64,000 bases of DNA. Origin: Corallococcus silvisoli. GTDB lineage: Bacteria; Myxococcota; Myxococcia; Myxococcales; Myxococcaceae. Position 1 is the first letter of the stretch. Each line of letters begins with the position of its first letter. The notes under the pieces are model-generated. The model was not told the origin of the DNA. It was given only the letters and a program-made list of their open reading frames with translations, and ran no database searches. The position numbers and the translations under genes are program-made. The stretch covers positions 62,001-126,000 of the forward strand of contig NZ_JAAAPJ010000014.1 of assembly GCF_009909145.1 (NCBI RefSeq), written 5' to 3'. Of this stretch, positions 1 through 10,014 are shown in pieces.

Positions 1-1368
1 GCCGTGGTCCTGGCGGTGTCGCCCCCCATGGCGCTGTTGCTGGTGCTGGCGGGTGGCGTGGCCCTGATGGCCCAGCTCGTGCGCAGCCGGTGGCTGGTGG
101 AGCTGTCAGCGGCACTGGTGCCGACGTATCGCTGGCGCGACTTCTACCATTCGCTGCTGGTGGACGTGCGGGCGGCCAAGGAGAGCCGGCTGTTCGGATT
201 GGGGGAGCTGCTGCTGGAGCGGATGGTGGCATCGCTGCGCAAGGCGGCGGACCGCGAAATGGCCGTGACCCGCAAGGGGCTGGCCGTACAGGCGGCGCTG
301 TCGGTGCTCACCGCCGGAGTGGCGGCGGCCGGGGCCTTCATCGTCGCCCGGGGCGCGCTCCAGGGGCGGCTCCAGATTGGAGATGTCTCGCTCTTCCTCG
401 CGGCCGTGGCGGGCATCCAGGGCGCCTTCAACGGGCTCCTCTCGCAGGTCGAGTTCGCGAGCCGCAGCGTCCAGACCTTCAAGAACTACCTCGACATCAT
501 CGACCTGCCGGTCCGCGCGCCGGAGGCTTCGCGTCCGGTGGCGCGGCTGCGGCACGGCATGGAGCTGCGCGACGTCTGGTTCCGCTACGACGCCAGCGGC
601 CCATGGGTGCTGCGGGGGGTGAGCCTTTTCATTCCAGCGGGGGGCTCGGTAGGACTCGTTGGCGTCAACGGTGCCGGCAAGAGCACGCTGGTGAAGCTGC
701 TGTGCCGCCTCCATGACGCGGAGCGCGGCCAGGTCCTCTGGGACGGAGTGGACGTCCGCGAGCTGGATGCCCAAGCGCTGCGGCGGCGGATGACGGCGAC
801 ATTCCAGGACTTCATGACGTATGACTTCACCGCGGCGGAGAACATCGGCCTGGGGGACCTGGACCGGCTGAAGGACGCGGCGCGAATCCGCGACGTGGCA
901 CGGCTGGCGGAGATCGACGAAAAGCTCGCCTCGCTCCCCTCGGGTTACGACACGCTGCTGAGCCGCGTGCTCGAAGGGGAGGACGAGGACATGCCGGTGG
1001 GCGTCTCGCTTTCCGGAGGCCAGTGGCAGCGACTGGCGCTGGCGCGGGCCCTGATGCGCGAGGACGTCGACCTGCTGGTGCTGGACGAGCCAAGCTCCGG
1101 CCTGGACGCCGCCGCCGAGTTCCACATCCACCGGACCCTGGCGCGACACGGGGAGGGGCGGGCACGGCTGCTCATCTCCCACCGGATGAGCGCGCTGCGA
1201 AGCGCGGACACCCTCTTCGTCCTCTCCGAGGGCCAGATCATCGAGCAGGGCTCGCATGACACGTTGATGGCGATGGGCGGCGAGTACGCGCGCCTGTTCA
1301 CGCTCCAGGCGAGCGGCTATCAGGACGAGCGCGTCGCATCACGGGCGAGCCCGAAGGAGGTCGCATGA
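1..1368 (+). CDS. ABC transporter, permease/ATP-binding fusion, 5' truncated by the window edge
   Basis: The frame is open from base 1, so the true start lies outside the window. The visible part holds the end of a transmembrane domain (hydrophobic segments around visible residues 5-25 and 95-145) and a full nucleotide-binding domain. That domain has Walker A GVNGAGKS near 220, signature LSGGQ at 336, Walker B with LDEP near 360 and an H-loop SHR at 392. The half-transporter layout is that of exporters of peptides or lipids. The stop overlaps the next start by 4 bp (ATGA), so it is translationally coupled to a signal peptidase. This suggests export plus cleavage of a peptide substrate (inference). 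The substrate is not visible. Confidence 0.9.
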   Translation, partial: AVVLAVSPPMALLLVLAGGVALMAQLVRSRWLVELSAALVPTYRWRDFYHSLLVDVRAAKESRLFGLGELLLERMVASLRKAADREMAVTRKGLAVQAALSVLTAGVAAAGAFIVARGALQGRLQIGDVSLFLAAVAGIQGAFNGLLSQVEFASRSVQTFKNYLDIIDLPVRAPEASRPVARLRHGMELRDVWFRYDASGPWVLRGVSLFIPAGGSVGLVGVNGAGKSTLVKLLCRLHDAERGQVLWDGVDVRELDAQALRRRMTATFQDFMTYDFTAAENIGLGDLDRLKDAARIRDVARLAEIDEKLASLPSGYDTLLSRVLEGEDEDMPVGVSLSGGQWQRLALARALMREDVDLLVLDEPSSGLDAAAEFHIHRTLARHGEGRARLLISHRMSALRSADTLFVLSEGQIIEQGSHDTLMAMGGEYARLFTLQASGYQDERVASRASPKEVA

Positions 1369-1805
1369 TGCTCATGGCGATGGGCCTGGGGGCCGCGCTT
1401 CTCGTGGCGGGGGCCGGGGTCGCGTCCTGGGCGCGACGCCGCTGGATTGTCGTCGCGGTGCAAGGCAACAGCATGTCGCCCACGCTGCATGACGGGCAGC
1501 GGCTCGTCGCGAGGCGGCTGGACCGTTCGAAAGGCCATGCGCGTTCAGATGTCGTCGTCTTCCTGATGCCCGCGGCGCAGCGCGCGACGTTGGGCGATGA
1601 AGCGCTCCCCTACCTCGTCAAGCGGGTGGCCGCCGTGGCGGGAGACCCGGTGCCGGACTGGGCCCGGGCGGCCCTCGGTGCCAACGGCCAGACGCGCGTC
1701 CCTCCCGGCAAGGTGGTGGTGTCCGGAGACAATGCAGTGAGCCAGGACTCACGGCAGTTGGGCTACATCGACGCGGAGACCCTCATCGCCATCGTGCGGC
1801 TCTGA
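1365..1805 (+). CDS. S26-family signal peptidase (short)
   Basis: 146 aa, starting inside the stop of the ABC exporter. A hydrophobic N-terminal segment (residues 3-22) would anchor it in the inner membrane. The catalytic serine lies in GNSMSPTL (Ser36) and the general-base lysine in YLVKRVAAVAGD (Lys86). A GDNAVSQDSR motif near 111-120 matches the conserved box E of type I signal peptidases. It is shorter than the housekeeping LepB and lacks a second membrane segment. With the coupled exporter, a dedicated role in maturing one secreted peptide is more likely than general secretion (inference). Confidence 0.85.
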   Translation: MMLMAMGLGAALLVAGAGVASWARRRWIVVAVQGNSMSPTLHDGQRLVARRLDRSKGHARSDVVVFLMPAAQRATLGDEALPYLVKRVAAVAGDPVPDWARAALGANGQTRVPPGKVVVSGDNAVSQDSRQLGYIDAETLIAIVRL

Positions 1806-1997
1806 CGCGCGGAGGCGCTGGACGTGAGGATGGGGGCAGTGCACGCAGCGAGAACACCTCCGTGGGCTTGGGCGATAGATAGTCATCAAGTGCCACCGCC
1901 ACGTTCTCCGTCGCGGCCCTATCGCAGCCCTCGCGGCCGTCCGCGACGAGAGCCTGTCCGCAGGGTTCAGCGCCCGCAGGCTCCCGGGACGGACCGC

Positions 1998-2153
1998 CTG
2001 ACAGTCCAGGTTGGGTTCGGAGAAGTCCGACGTCCTGCCCCAGGTGGACCACGAGTCGCAGTAGCAACCCTTGATCCCGATCAGGGTCGTGTGGGCCGCA
2101 TCGCTGTAGTAATTGATTGCGGCGTGATAGCCGGAGCAGTCAGGAATCTGCAT
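1998..2153 (-). pseudogene. DUF6289-like small secreted protein, remnant
   Basis: About 52 codons read as a short cysteine-bearing protein with the pattern YYSDAAHTTLIG, GCYCD, STWG and a final Cys. This resembles the C-terminal part of DUF6289 proteins, which are short and secreted. There is no signal peptide in frame before the Met and no stop after the last Cys; the frame runs on into low-quality sequence down to 1749. I read it as a decayed copy. It lies convergent to the exporter/peptidase pair, so it may be the remains of their substrate (speculative). The family assignment is from memory of the motif. Confidence 0.4.
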
Positions 2154-2360
2154 CGGATAGTTCCGAAGGCTCCTCGGAAGACGGCGTGCTCGCGAACGAG
2201 TTGTGCGAATCGCTCCACCAGCGGGCGGAGTCGTTCATCGCTCATGCGCGGCATGGCCATGAACCAGTAGGTGCCTTGGGTGAAGAGCGAGTGCGTACGC
2301 CGTTTCACCGTATTCACCTGTCAGGAACGCCCGTACCTGCTCTTCGATGACCGGCGAGCC
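2153..2360 (-). pseudogene. Broken small gene, unrecognised
   Basis: Two frames look protein-like and join across one apparent frameshift near 2290. The upstream part reads IEEQVRAFLTGEYGETAYAL. The downstream part reads LFTQGTYWFMAMP followed by an amphipathic stretch RMSDERLRPLVERFAQLV. Read together they give about 70 residues of plausible sequence. Neither frame alone has a convincing start and stop. No family is recognised. The remaining bases of the 1806-2617 interval hold nothing else I can support. Confidence 0.3.
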
Positions 2361-2617
2361 CCACGCGTGCGGCGTCGTGTCTGTCTTTCTGGCACGAGCA
2401 CCGCCCCCCCTGACGTCGCCTCGTGCCACCCTGCCCCCATTACCCGAGAGGCCGGAAACCCCGCCGGAAACCGGTGCTCGCGCAATCACCAGGCCCATCC
2501 CCACCCCTTGCGCGCGAGCCGTCCTCCGCGATACACGCCCCAGCAATCGACTTTGCGAGTCAATCTCAATTTATCCAGCCGAAGCGGGAATCCGTGAACG
2601 GCGAGCGAGGCGGGTCC

Positions 2618-4468
2618 ATGCGGGGACACAAGGTGATGTGGGGTGCGTGGGTGGCGGCGGGGCTGCTGCTCGGTGCGTGCGGCGATGACACGGTGACCCC
2701 GCCGTCGGGCAACGGGGATGCGGGCGTGACCGTGGACGCGGGCACGACGACCGACGCGGGCACGACGACCGACGCGGGCACGCAGGTCTCCGCCCCCACG
2801 GTGTCGTTCACCTCGCCCGTGGAAGGCGCCCAGGTGGAGCAGGCGCCGGTGCGCATCCAGGCGGTGGTGCACGCGGAGGGCGGGCTCGCGACGCTGAGCG
2901 CGAAGCACAACGCCGGCGCGGCGACGGACATCCCCGTCACGCGCGGCCAGACGGAGCAGACCGTGACGGTGCCCGTGGACGCCGTGGCCGGTGAGAACAC
3001 GGTCACGCTCCGCGCGGTGGACGACGGCGGCCAGGCCACGGAGGCGACGCTGCGCTTCACCTACGCCCCGCCCGCGGTCGACACCGCGGCACCGGAGCTG
3101 GTGCTCACCAGCCCCACCGAAGGCCAGGACCTCACCGTGTATCAGGTGCGCGTCACGGGCCGGACCACGGACAACGTCGGCGTCACGGACCTCACCTTGC
3201 GGCTCAACGGCGGCGCGGAGCAGTCCGCGGCCGGGACGCTGGGCGCGGATGGCACCTTCGCCTTCGTGCTCACGCCCGGGCGCGGCGACAACACGCTCGT
3301 GCTGCGCGCCCACGACGCGGCGGGCAACATCACCGAAAAGCAGGCCCACTTCCGCTTCGGCCGGTGGGTGAGCGGCGGCGGCTCGCACTCGGCGCTCCTC
3401 CGCGATGGGAAGGTGTACGTCTGGGGGAACAACAACCTGGGCCAGCTCGGCGTGGGTCAGCCCGGTCCGGAGGCCGGGTACTCGCCCTCGCCGCTGCCGC
3501 TGTCCGGGCTGCCCACGGTGAGCGCGGTGGCGTTCGGCCAGAACAGCTCGCTGGTGGTCGGGACGGACGGCACGGTGTGGACGTGGGGTGACAACAAGAA
3601 CGCCCAGCTGGGCCTGGGCGTCCCCGGCGCCGGCACGCTGGACACGGCGACCCGCTACGCCCCGGTGCGCGTGCCGTCGCTGACGGACGCGGTGACGGCG
3701 GTCCGTGGCTACACGCACGTGCTGGTGCTCGCCGAGGACCACACGGTGTGGGCGTTCGGCGCCAACAACGTGGGGCAGCTCGGTGACGACACGACGAAGG
3801 CGGCCTCCGACGTGCCGGTGAAGGTGGTGGACCTGACGGACGTCATCCAGGTGGCCGCCGGTTCGGAGCACTCCGTGGCGCTGCGCGCGGACGGCACCGT
3901 GTGGACCTGGGGCCGCAACAGCTCCGGCAACCTGGGCCTGGGCACGCAGGACAGCACCGCGCACGCGCGGCCCGCGCAGGTGCCGGGCCTCACGGATGTG
4001 GTGGACATCGCGGCGGGCAAGGACCACACGCTCGCGCTGCGCGCCAATGGCACCGTCGTCGCCTGGGGCCTGGGCGCGAACGGCCAGCTGGGCCAGGGCC
4101 TGAGCGGCGCGGACGGCAACAGCAGCGTGCCGGTGGCGGTGCTGAACCTCACCCAGGCCACGGGCGTGTTCGCCAACGGCACCGTCAGCTTCGCCCTCCG
4201 CGCGGATGGCACCGTCGTCGGCTGGGGCCAGAACGCCAACGGCACGCTGGGCACGGGCGACAAGGTGTCGCTCACCTCTCCCTCGACGCCCGTGGTGGGG
4301 CTCTCCAACGTGACGACGCTGGGCGTGGGCGCGCTCCACGCGGTGAGCGTGCGGCGCGACGGCTCCATCTTCGGCTGGGGATGGAACTTCAAGGGCTGCG
4401 TCGGCGGTGGCCCCGCCGCCAAGGAGTCGTGGGCGTACTCCGAGCCCCTCCAGGTGACGCTGCCGTGA
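2618..4468 (+). CDS. RCC1-repeat beta-propeller lipoprotein
   Basis: 616 aa. The start at 2618 is chosen over an upstream in-frame ATG at 2423 because it gives a lipoprotein signal (lipobox LLGAC, Cys21) and has a GAGG ribosome site 7 bases before it. A DAGTTTDAGT linker follows, then two Ig-like domains (about residues 55-245, second one opening near TAAPELVLTSP). Seven RCC1 repeats follow from about residue 249 to the end, each with a DGTVWTWG-like core and a GQLGLG-like close. Seven repeats form one complete seven-bladed propeller. Likely exposed on the outer membrane or periplasmic face. It overlaps the next RCC1 gene by 4 bp. Ligand unknown. Confidence 0.9.
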   Translation: MRGHKVMWGAWVAAGLLLGACGDDTVTPPSGNGDAGVTVDAGTTTDAGTTTDAGTQVSAPTVSFTSPVEGAQVEQAPVRIQAVVHAEGGLATLSAKHNAGAATDIPVTRGQTEQTVTVPVDAVAGENTVTLRAVDDGGQATEATLRFTYAPPAVDTAAPELVLTSPTEGQDLTVYQVRVTGRTTDNVGVTDLTLRLNGGAEQSAAGTLGADGTFAFVLTPGRGDNTLVLRAHDAAGNITEKQAHFRFGRWVSGGGSHSALLRDGKVYVWGNNNLGQLGVGQPGPEAGYSPSPLPLSGLPTVSAVAFGQNSSLVVGTDGTVWTWGDNKNAQLGLGVPGAGTLDTATRYAPVRVPSLTDAVTAVRGYTHVLVLAEDHTVWAFGANNVGQLGDDTTKAASDVPVKVVDLTDVIQVAAGSEHSVALRADGTVWTWGRNSSGNLGLGTQDSTAHARPAQVPGLTDVVDIAAGKDHTLALRANGTVVAWGLGANGQLGQGLSGADGNSSVPVAVLNLTQATGVFANGTVSFALRADGTVVGWGQNANGTLGTGDKVSLTSPSTPVVGLSNVTTLGVGALHAVSVRRDGSIFGWGWNFKGCVGGGPAAKESWAYSEPLQVTLP

Positions 4469-5883
4469 GGTGGACCGTCCCCCTGCTGCTGGCGCTGTGC
4501 GCGTGCGGCGGCTCCTCCCCGCCGCCCGGGGAGGACTCCGTCCCCCCACCGCCTCCCGCCGACACCGAGGCCCCCGTGGTGCGCATCGACGCACCCCGGC
4601 CGGGCCAGCGGCTGGTCGTGAGCCGCCTGCGCATCGCGGGCGACGTGGGTGACGCCACCCGGGTACAGGTGTGGCTGGATGACGGAATCTCCCGGACGTT
4701 GTCCGTGGTGGGATCCACGCTGGCCCTGGAGCTGTCCGTGCCTCCGGGCTCGCACGTGGTCCACGTGTCGGCCACGGACGAGGCGGGCAACACGGCGACC
4801 CAGGACGTGGCGTTCTCCGCGGGGCCTGAGCTGGGCGGGGGCCTGAGCCACACCGGCGTGCTGCGCCAGGGGCGCTTCGCCTCCTGGGGCGCCAACGGCC
4901 AGGGACAGCGCTGCGACACCACCACCGCCGAGCGCCCCACGCCGTCGCTCGCGCTCGAGGACCAGCGACCCGTGGGCACGCTGTCCGCCATGGACACCAC
5001 GGCGTGGATCTCCGCGGAGGGCAGCGCGTGGCTGTGCGGCGCGCTGGCGTCCTCGCTCGAAGCGGGCGGAGCGCAGGCGGGCGCCGCACGCCGGGTTGAA
5101 GGCGTGAAGGACGTGGTGGGCGTGGCGCTGGGGACCGGGCACGTGCTGCTGCTGGACGTGAGCGGTCAGGTGTGGGCGTTCGGCGTCAACGCGCGAGGAC
5201 AGCTGGGCCTGGGGGCGGAGGGCGAGGCGGTGACACAGCCCACCGCCGTGCCGGACCTCACCGACGTGATGCAGGTGGTCGCGGGCAGCGAGCACTCGGC
5301 GGCGCTGCACCGCGATGGGACGGTGTCCGTCTGGGGCTACAACCGGGACGGCGTGCTGGGCACGGGTGAGACGGAGGCGCGCGTGCAGGCGTCCCCCGAG
5401 CGCGTGCCCCACCTCGAGCAGGTGGAGCACCTGGCCTCCGGGCGCAGTCACCTGCTCGCGCTGCTCGCGGATGGAACCGTGCGCGCGTGGGGCACGGGGA
5501 CTTCGGGACAGCTGGGCCATGGGGACGCGGGCTTCGGCGCGGGCCGTGCGCAGCCCACGCCGGTGCTGGAGCTCACCGGCATCACGGCGGTGACGGCCGC
5601 GAACAACTCCAGCTGGGCGCTGCGCCGCGACGGCACGGCCTGGGCGTGGGGCCTCAACAGCACGGGCCAGCTCGGCGTGGGTGACACCAACGCCCGGGTC
5701 AAGCCCGCGCGTCTGGCCACGGACCTACCGCTCATGGAGCTGGCGGCGGGAGCCCAGCACGGGCTCGCCCGTACACGGGACGACGCCGTGCTCATCTGGG
5801 GCAGCAACCTCAGCGGCCAACTGGGCCTGGGGGAAGGCGCACCCAAGAACGTCTCCACGCCCCGCGCCGTGACCTTGCCCTGA
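4465..5883 (+). CDS. RCC1-repeat beta-propeller lipoprotein, second copy
   Basis: 472 aa from a GTG that overlaps the preceding stop (GTGA), so the two RCC1 genes are translationally coupled. The long open frame upstream of this GTG is only the shadow of the first gene. The signal ends in LLALCACGG, with Cys14 or Cys16 as possible lipidation sites. A proline-rich linker and one Ig-like domain (about residues 30-120) precede seven RCC1 repeats. The first two blades are eroded; the last five are canonical (GQVWAFG, DGTVSVWG, DGTVRAWG, DGTAWAWG, VLIWG). It is shorter than its neighbour by one Ig domain and is probably a tandem duplicate that diverged. Confidence 0.88.
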   Translation: MRWTVPLLLALCACGGSSPPPGEDSVPPPPPADTEAPVVRIDAPRPGQRLVVSRLRIAGDVGDATRVQVWLDDGISRTLSVVGSTLALELSVPPGSHVVHVSATDEAGNTATQDVAFSAGPELGGGLSHTGVLRQGRFASWGANGQGQRCDTTTAERPTPSLALEDQRPVGTLSAMDTTAWISAEGSAWLCGALASSLEAGGAQAGAARRVEGVKDVVGVALGTGHVLLLDVSGQVWAFGVNARGQLGLGAEGEAVTQPTAVPDLTDVMQVVAGSEHSAALHRDGTVSVWGYNRDGVLGTGETEARVQASPERVPHLEQVEHLASGRSHLLALLADGTVRAWGTGTSGQLGHGDAGFGAGRAQPTPVLELTGITAVTAANNSSWALRRDGTAWAWGLNSTGQLGVGDTNARVKPARLATDLPLMELAAGAQHGLARTRDDAVLIWGSNLSGQLGLGEGAPKNVSTPRAVTLP

Positions 5884-6025
5884 GCGCCAACGCTCCCGCG
5901 CCATGACGCCCGAGCACCGGCGGCCTGGCGCGGTAGTCCCCTCTTCGAAGCCTCAGCGCCCGTCTCCCACCGGGCGTTCGCGCGCCTCCGCGCATCCTCC
6001 CCTCGCTACACTGACGCCGCCCATC

Positions 6026-7492
<1,467 letters not shown>

Positions 7493-7849
7493 CGCCATAC
7501 AGCGCATGTCGCCGAAAGAGTTCGCGGCGCTATTCACGCTCCTCGACTCGCTCTGACGCCATACAGCGCATGTCGCCGAAAGAGCGCGCGGCGCTATTCA
7601 CGCTCCTCGACTCGCTCTGACGCCATACAGCGCATGTCGCCGAAAGAGCGCGCGGCGCTATTCACGCTCCTCGACTCGCTCTGACGCCATACAGCGCATG
7701 TCGCCGAAAGAGCGCGCGGCGCTATTCACGCTCCTCGACTCGCTCTGACGCCATACAGCGCATGTCGCCGAAAGAGCGCGCGGCGCTATTCACGCTCCTC
7801 GACTCGCGCTGACGCCGTACAGCGCATGTCGCCGAAGGCGCGCGCGGCG

Positions 7850-8833
7850 CTATTCACGCTCCTCGACTCGCGCTGACGCCCCGGACATGTCCCGGGGCCC
7901 CTTACGGTGCTCGCGCCGGTACGCACCAGGGGCGCTGCCTCCCCAACGCTTGAAGGCGCGGTTGAACGCGGCCTCGCTCTGGTAGCCGCTGCTCTCCGCG
8001 ACCTCGCCCAGCGGCAGCTCGCTCTCACGCAGGAGCTGCGCGGCCTTGGTCATCCGCCACCGCGCCAGATACTCCAGCGGAGGCTCTCCGACGAGCTCGC
8101 TGAAGCGCGCCGCGAAGCCCGACCGGGACATGGCGACGGCCGTCGCGAGGCTCTCGACGGTCCAGGGCTCGGAGGGCCGCTCATGGATGAGCGAGAGCGC
8201 CTTGCGCAACTGGGGATCCGCCAGCGCGCACAACCCATGCCGCTGACACGGACCGCCCTGGATGTGCGTCCGGATGGCCTGCACGAGCAGGATGTCCGCG
8301 AGCCGGCTCATGATGACGGTCGCCCCCGGACTGGACGACGCGCTCTCCGCGATGAGCAACTGCACGGTCGACGCCACCGAGGGCGCGGTCGCGGGGTCGT
8401 CCGCGGCGATGTGGATGAGGCCCGGGAGCCCCGCGAACAGCGGCAGGGTCGGCACGGCGCCGAACCGGAACGAGCCCACGACCAGGGTCGTCCGGTCGCC
8501 GCCCTCCCCCAGCCGGGCCGCCATGGCGTTGCCCGTCCGCCGGCACTCGCCCCGCTCCAGCAGCCGGACGGGGCTGCCCTCCGCGTCGCGCAGCGTGTGT
8601 CCGCCCCCGTGCGGAAGCAGGGCCAGGTCCCCGGCGGACAGGGACACCGCGCCCTCGACCCCCTCGACCTCCAGGCGGGCGCCTCCGCGCGCGACGAGGA
8701 CGATGTGCGCCCCCGGGCTCCGGGGGAACTGGAGGCCCCAGGGCGCGAACAGCTCGAAGCGGCCGTTCACGTGGGTGGACAGCCGCATCGTGTCCAGCAC
8801 GTCCGCGAGGACGTCAGAAGCCTGCTCGTCCAT
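7850..8833 (-). CDS. AraC-family transcriptional regulator with cupin-type N-terminal domain
   Basis: 327 aa from the Met at 8833. An in-frame Met 14 codons upstream (8875) would leave only 34 bp to the divergent gene and would place the AT-rich, promoter-like stretch inside the coding region, so I prefer 8833. The N-terminal half is a cupin-like sensor (GRFELFAPWGLQFP, then SAGDLALLPHGGGH). The C-terminal half has two helix-turn-helix units (SLATAVAMSRSGFAARF and VAESSGYQSEAAFNRAFKR). It is divergent from an Old Yellow Enzyme and pirin pair and probably regulates them (inference). The C-terminus ASARVEERE is encoded by the last 64-bp repeat, so it is probably an acquired tail. Confidence 0.88.
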   Translation of the reverse strand: MDEQASDVLADVLDTMRLSTHVNGRFELFAPWGLQFPRSPGAHIVLVARGGARLEVEGVEGAVSLSAGDLALLPHGGGHTLRDAEGSPVRLLERGECRRTGNAMAARLGEGGDRTTLVVGSFRFGAVPTLPLFAGLPGLIHIAADDPATAPSVASTVQLLIAESASSSPGATVIMSRLADILLVQAIRTHIQGGPCQRHGLCALADPQLRKALSLIHERPSEPWTVESLATAVAMSRSGFAARFSELVGEPPLEYLARWRMTKAAQLLRESELPLGEVAESSGYQSEAAFNRAFKRWGGSAPGAYRREHRKGPRDMSGASARVEERE

Positions 8834-8845
8834 GGGCTCTGGACG

Positions 8846-8855
8846 ATTGGTCAAT
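8846..8855. promoter_or_regulatory. Candidate operator dyad in the AraC/OYE divergent region
   Basis: The short palindrome ATTGGTCAAT (arms ATTG/CAAT) lies in the only AT-rich stretch between the two divergent starts. A second dyad, GGCCCC and GGGGCC (8890-8895 and 8904-8909), abuts the start of the reductase and overlaps its G-rich ribosome site. Either could be a regulator site. No direct evidence of binding. Confidence 0.3.
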
Positions 8856-8909
8856 TCTTTTGGACTGGATGGCATGGAACGTCCATAGCGGCCCCGGCAT
8901 CAAGGGGCC

Positions 8910-9998
8910 ATGGCAAATACAATGAAGCTCCTCTCCCCCGTCCAGCTGGGCCGCCTTGAACTGAAGAACCGCCTGGTGATGGCGCCCATGACCCGCAGCC
9001 GGGCGCTGGCCACCGGCAACGTGCCCAACCCCCTGGCGGTCACCTATTACGTGCAGCGGGCCTCCGCGGGCCTCATCGTCACCGAGGGCACCCAGGTCAG
9101 CCCCCAGGGCGTCGGCTACATCCGCACGCCCGGCATCCACTCGCCCGAACAGGTGGAGGGCTGGAGGAAGGTGACGGAGGCCGTCCACGCGGCGGGGGGC
9201 CGCATCTTCGCCCAGCTGTGGCACGTGGGCCGGGTCTCCCATCCGGACTTCCATGACGGCGCGCTGCCCGTGGCCCCCTCCGCCATCCGCTTCGAGGCCG
9301 AGGTCTTCACCCACAAGGGCCGCGTGCCCACCGTGACGCCGCGCGCCCTGGAGACCGCGGAGCTCCCCGGCGTCGTGGAGCAGTTCCGGAGCGCCGCCGT
9401 GAACGCCCTGGAGGCTGGCTTCGACGGCGTGGAGCTGCACGGCAGCAACGGCTACCTGTTGGATCAGTTCCTGCGCGACGGCTCCAACCAGCGCACCGAC
9501 GCGTACGGCGGCAGCATCGAGAACCGGGCGCGCTTCCCCCTGGAGGTGGCCCGGGCGGTGGCGGGCGTCTGGGGCGCCGACCGCGTGGGCTACCGGCTCT
9601 TCCCCCAGCAGTTCCCCTACGTCGGCATGAGCGACTCCACGCCGGTGGAGACGTTCACCCATATCGCGCGGGAGCTGGGCCGGCTGGGCCTGGGCTACCT
9701 GCACGTCACGGAGCCCGTGTCGGGCGACACGGTGCCGTCCCCCGACCAGCGCATCACCCCGCTGCTGCGCAAGGTCTTCCCAGGCACCTTCATCGTGAAT
9801 GGCGGCTACGACGCGCGCGCCGGAGAGGCGGCGGTCGCCGCGGGAGAGGCGGACCTCGTCGCCTATGGCACGCCGTTCCTCGCCAACCCCGACCTGCCGG
9901 AGCGCTTCCGGCTCGAGTCCCCGCTCAACCCGCCGGACCGCGCCACCTTCTTCAGTGGCGAGGAGCGCGGCTACACCGACTACCCGGCGCTGCGCTGA
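8910..9998 (+). CDS. Alkene reductase, Old Yellow Enzyme family (NemA-like)
   Basis: 362 aa TIM-barrel flavoenzyme. The N-terminus LLSPVQLGRLELKNRLVMAP is the classical OYE opening. The substrate-anion site is LHGSNGYLLDQF with His177 and Asn180, matching the His/Asn pair of OYE1. It is followed by RTDAYGGSIENR and, near the end, the FMN phosphate region (NGGYDA, LVAYGTPFLANPDLP). It should reduce activated C=C bonds with NADPH through FMN in the cytoplasm. It sits 16 bp before the pirin gene with the same orientation, and opposite an AraC regulator. The trio is a common electrophile or quinone-stress layout. Confidence 0.93.
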   Translation: MANTMKLLSPVQLGRLELKNRLVMAPMTRSRALATGNVPNPLAVTYYVQRASAGLIVTEGTQVSPQGVGYIRTPGIHSPEQVEGWRKVTEAVHAAGGRIFAQLWHVGRVSHPDFHDGALPVAPSAIRFEAEVFTHKGRVPTVTPRALETAELPGVVEQFRSAAVNALEAGFDGVELHGSNGYLLDQFLRDGSNQRTDAYGGSIENRARFPLEVARAVAGVWGADRVGYRLFPQQFPYVGMSDSTPVETFTHIARELGRLGLGYLHVTEPVSGDTVPSPDQRITPLLRKVFPGTFIVNGGYDARAGEAAVAAGEADLVAYGTPFLANPDLPERFRLESPLNPPDRATFFSGEERGYTDYPALR

Positions 9999-10014
9999 CC
10001 CCGAGGAGGAAGTC

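Noticed and set aside
2486..5089. 867-codon open frame on the minus strand across the RCC1 genes
   Set aside because: It is antisense to two well-supported genes, Arg/His-rich and without any domain; typical shadow of high-GC third positions.
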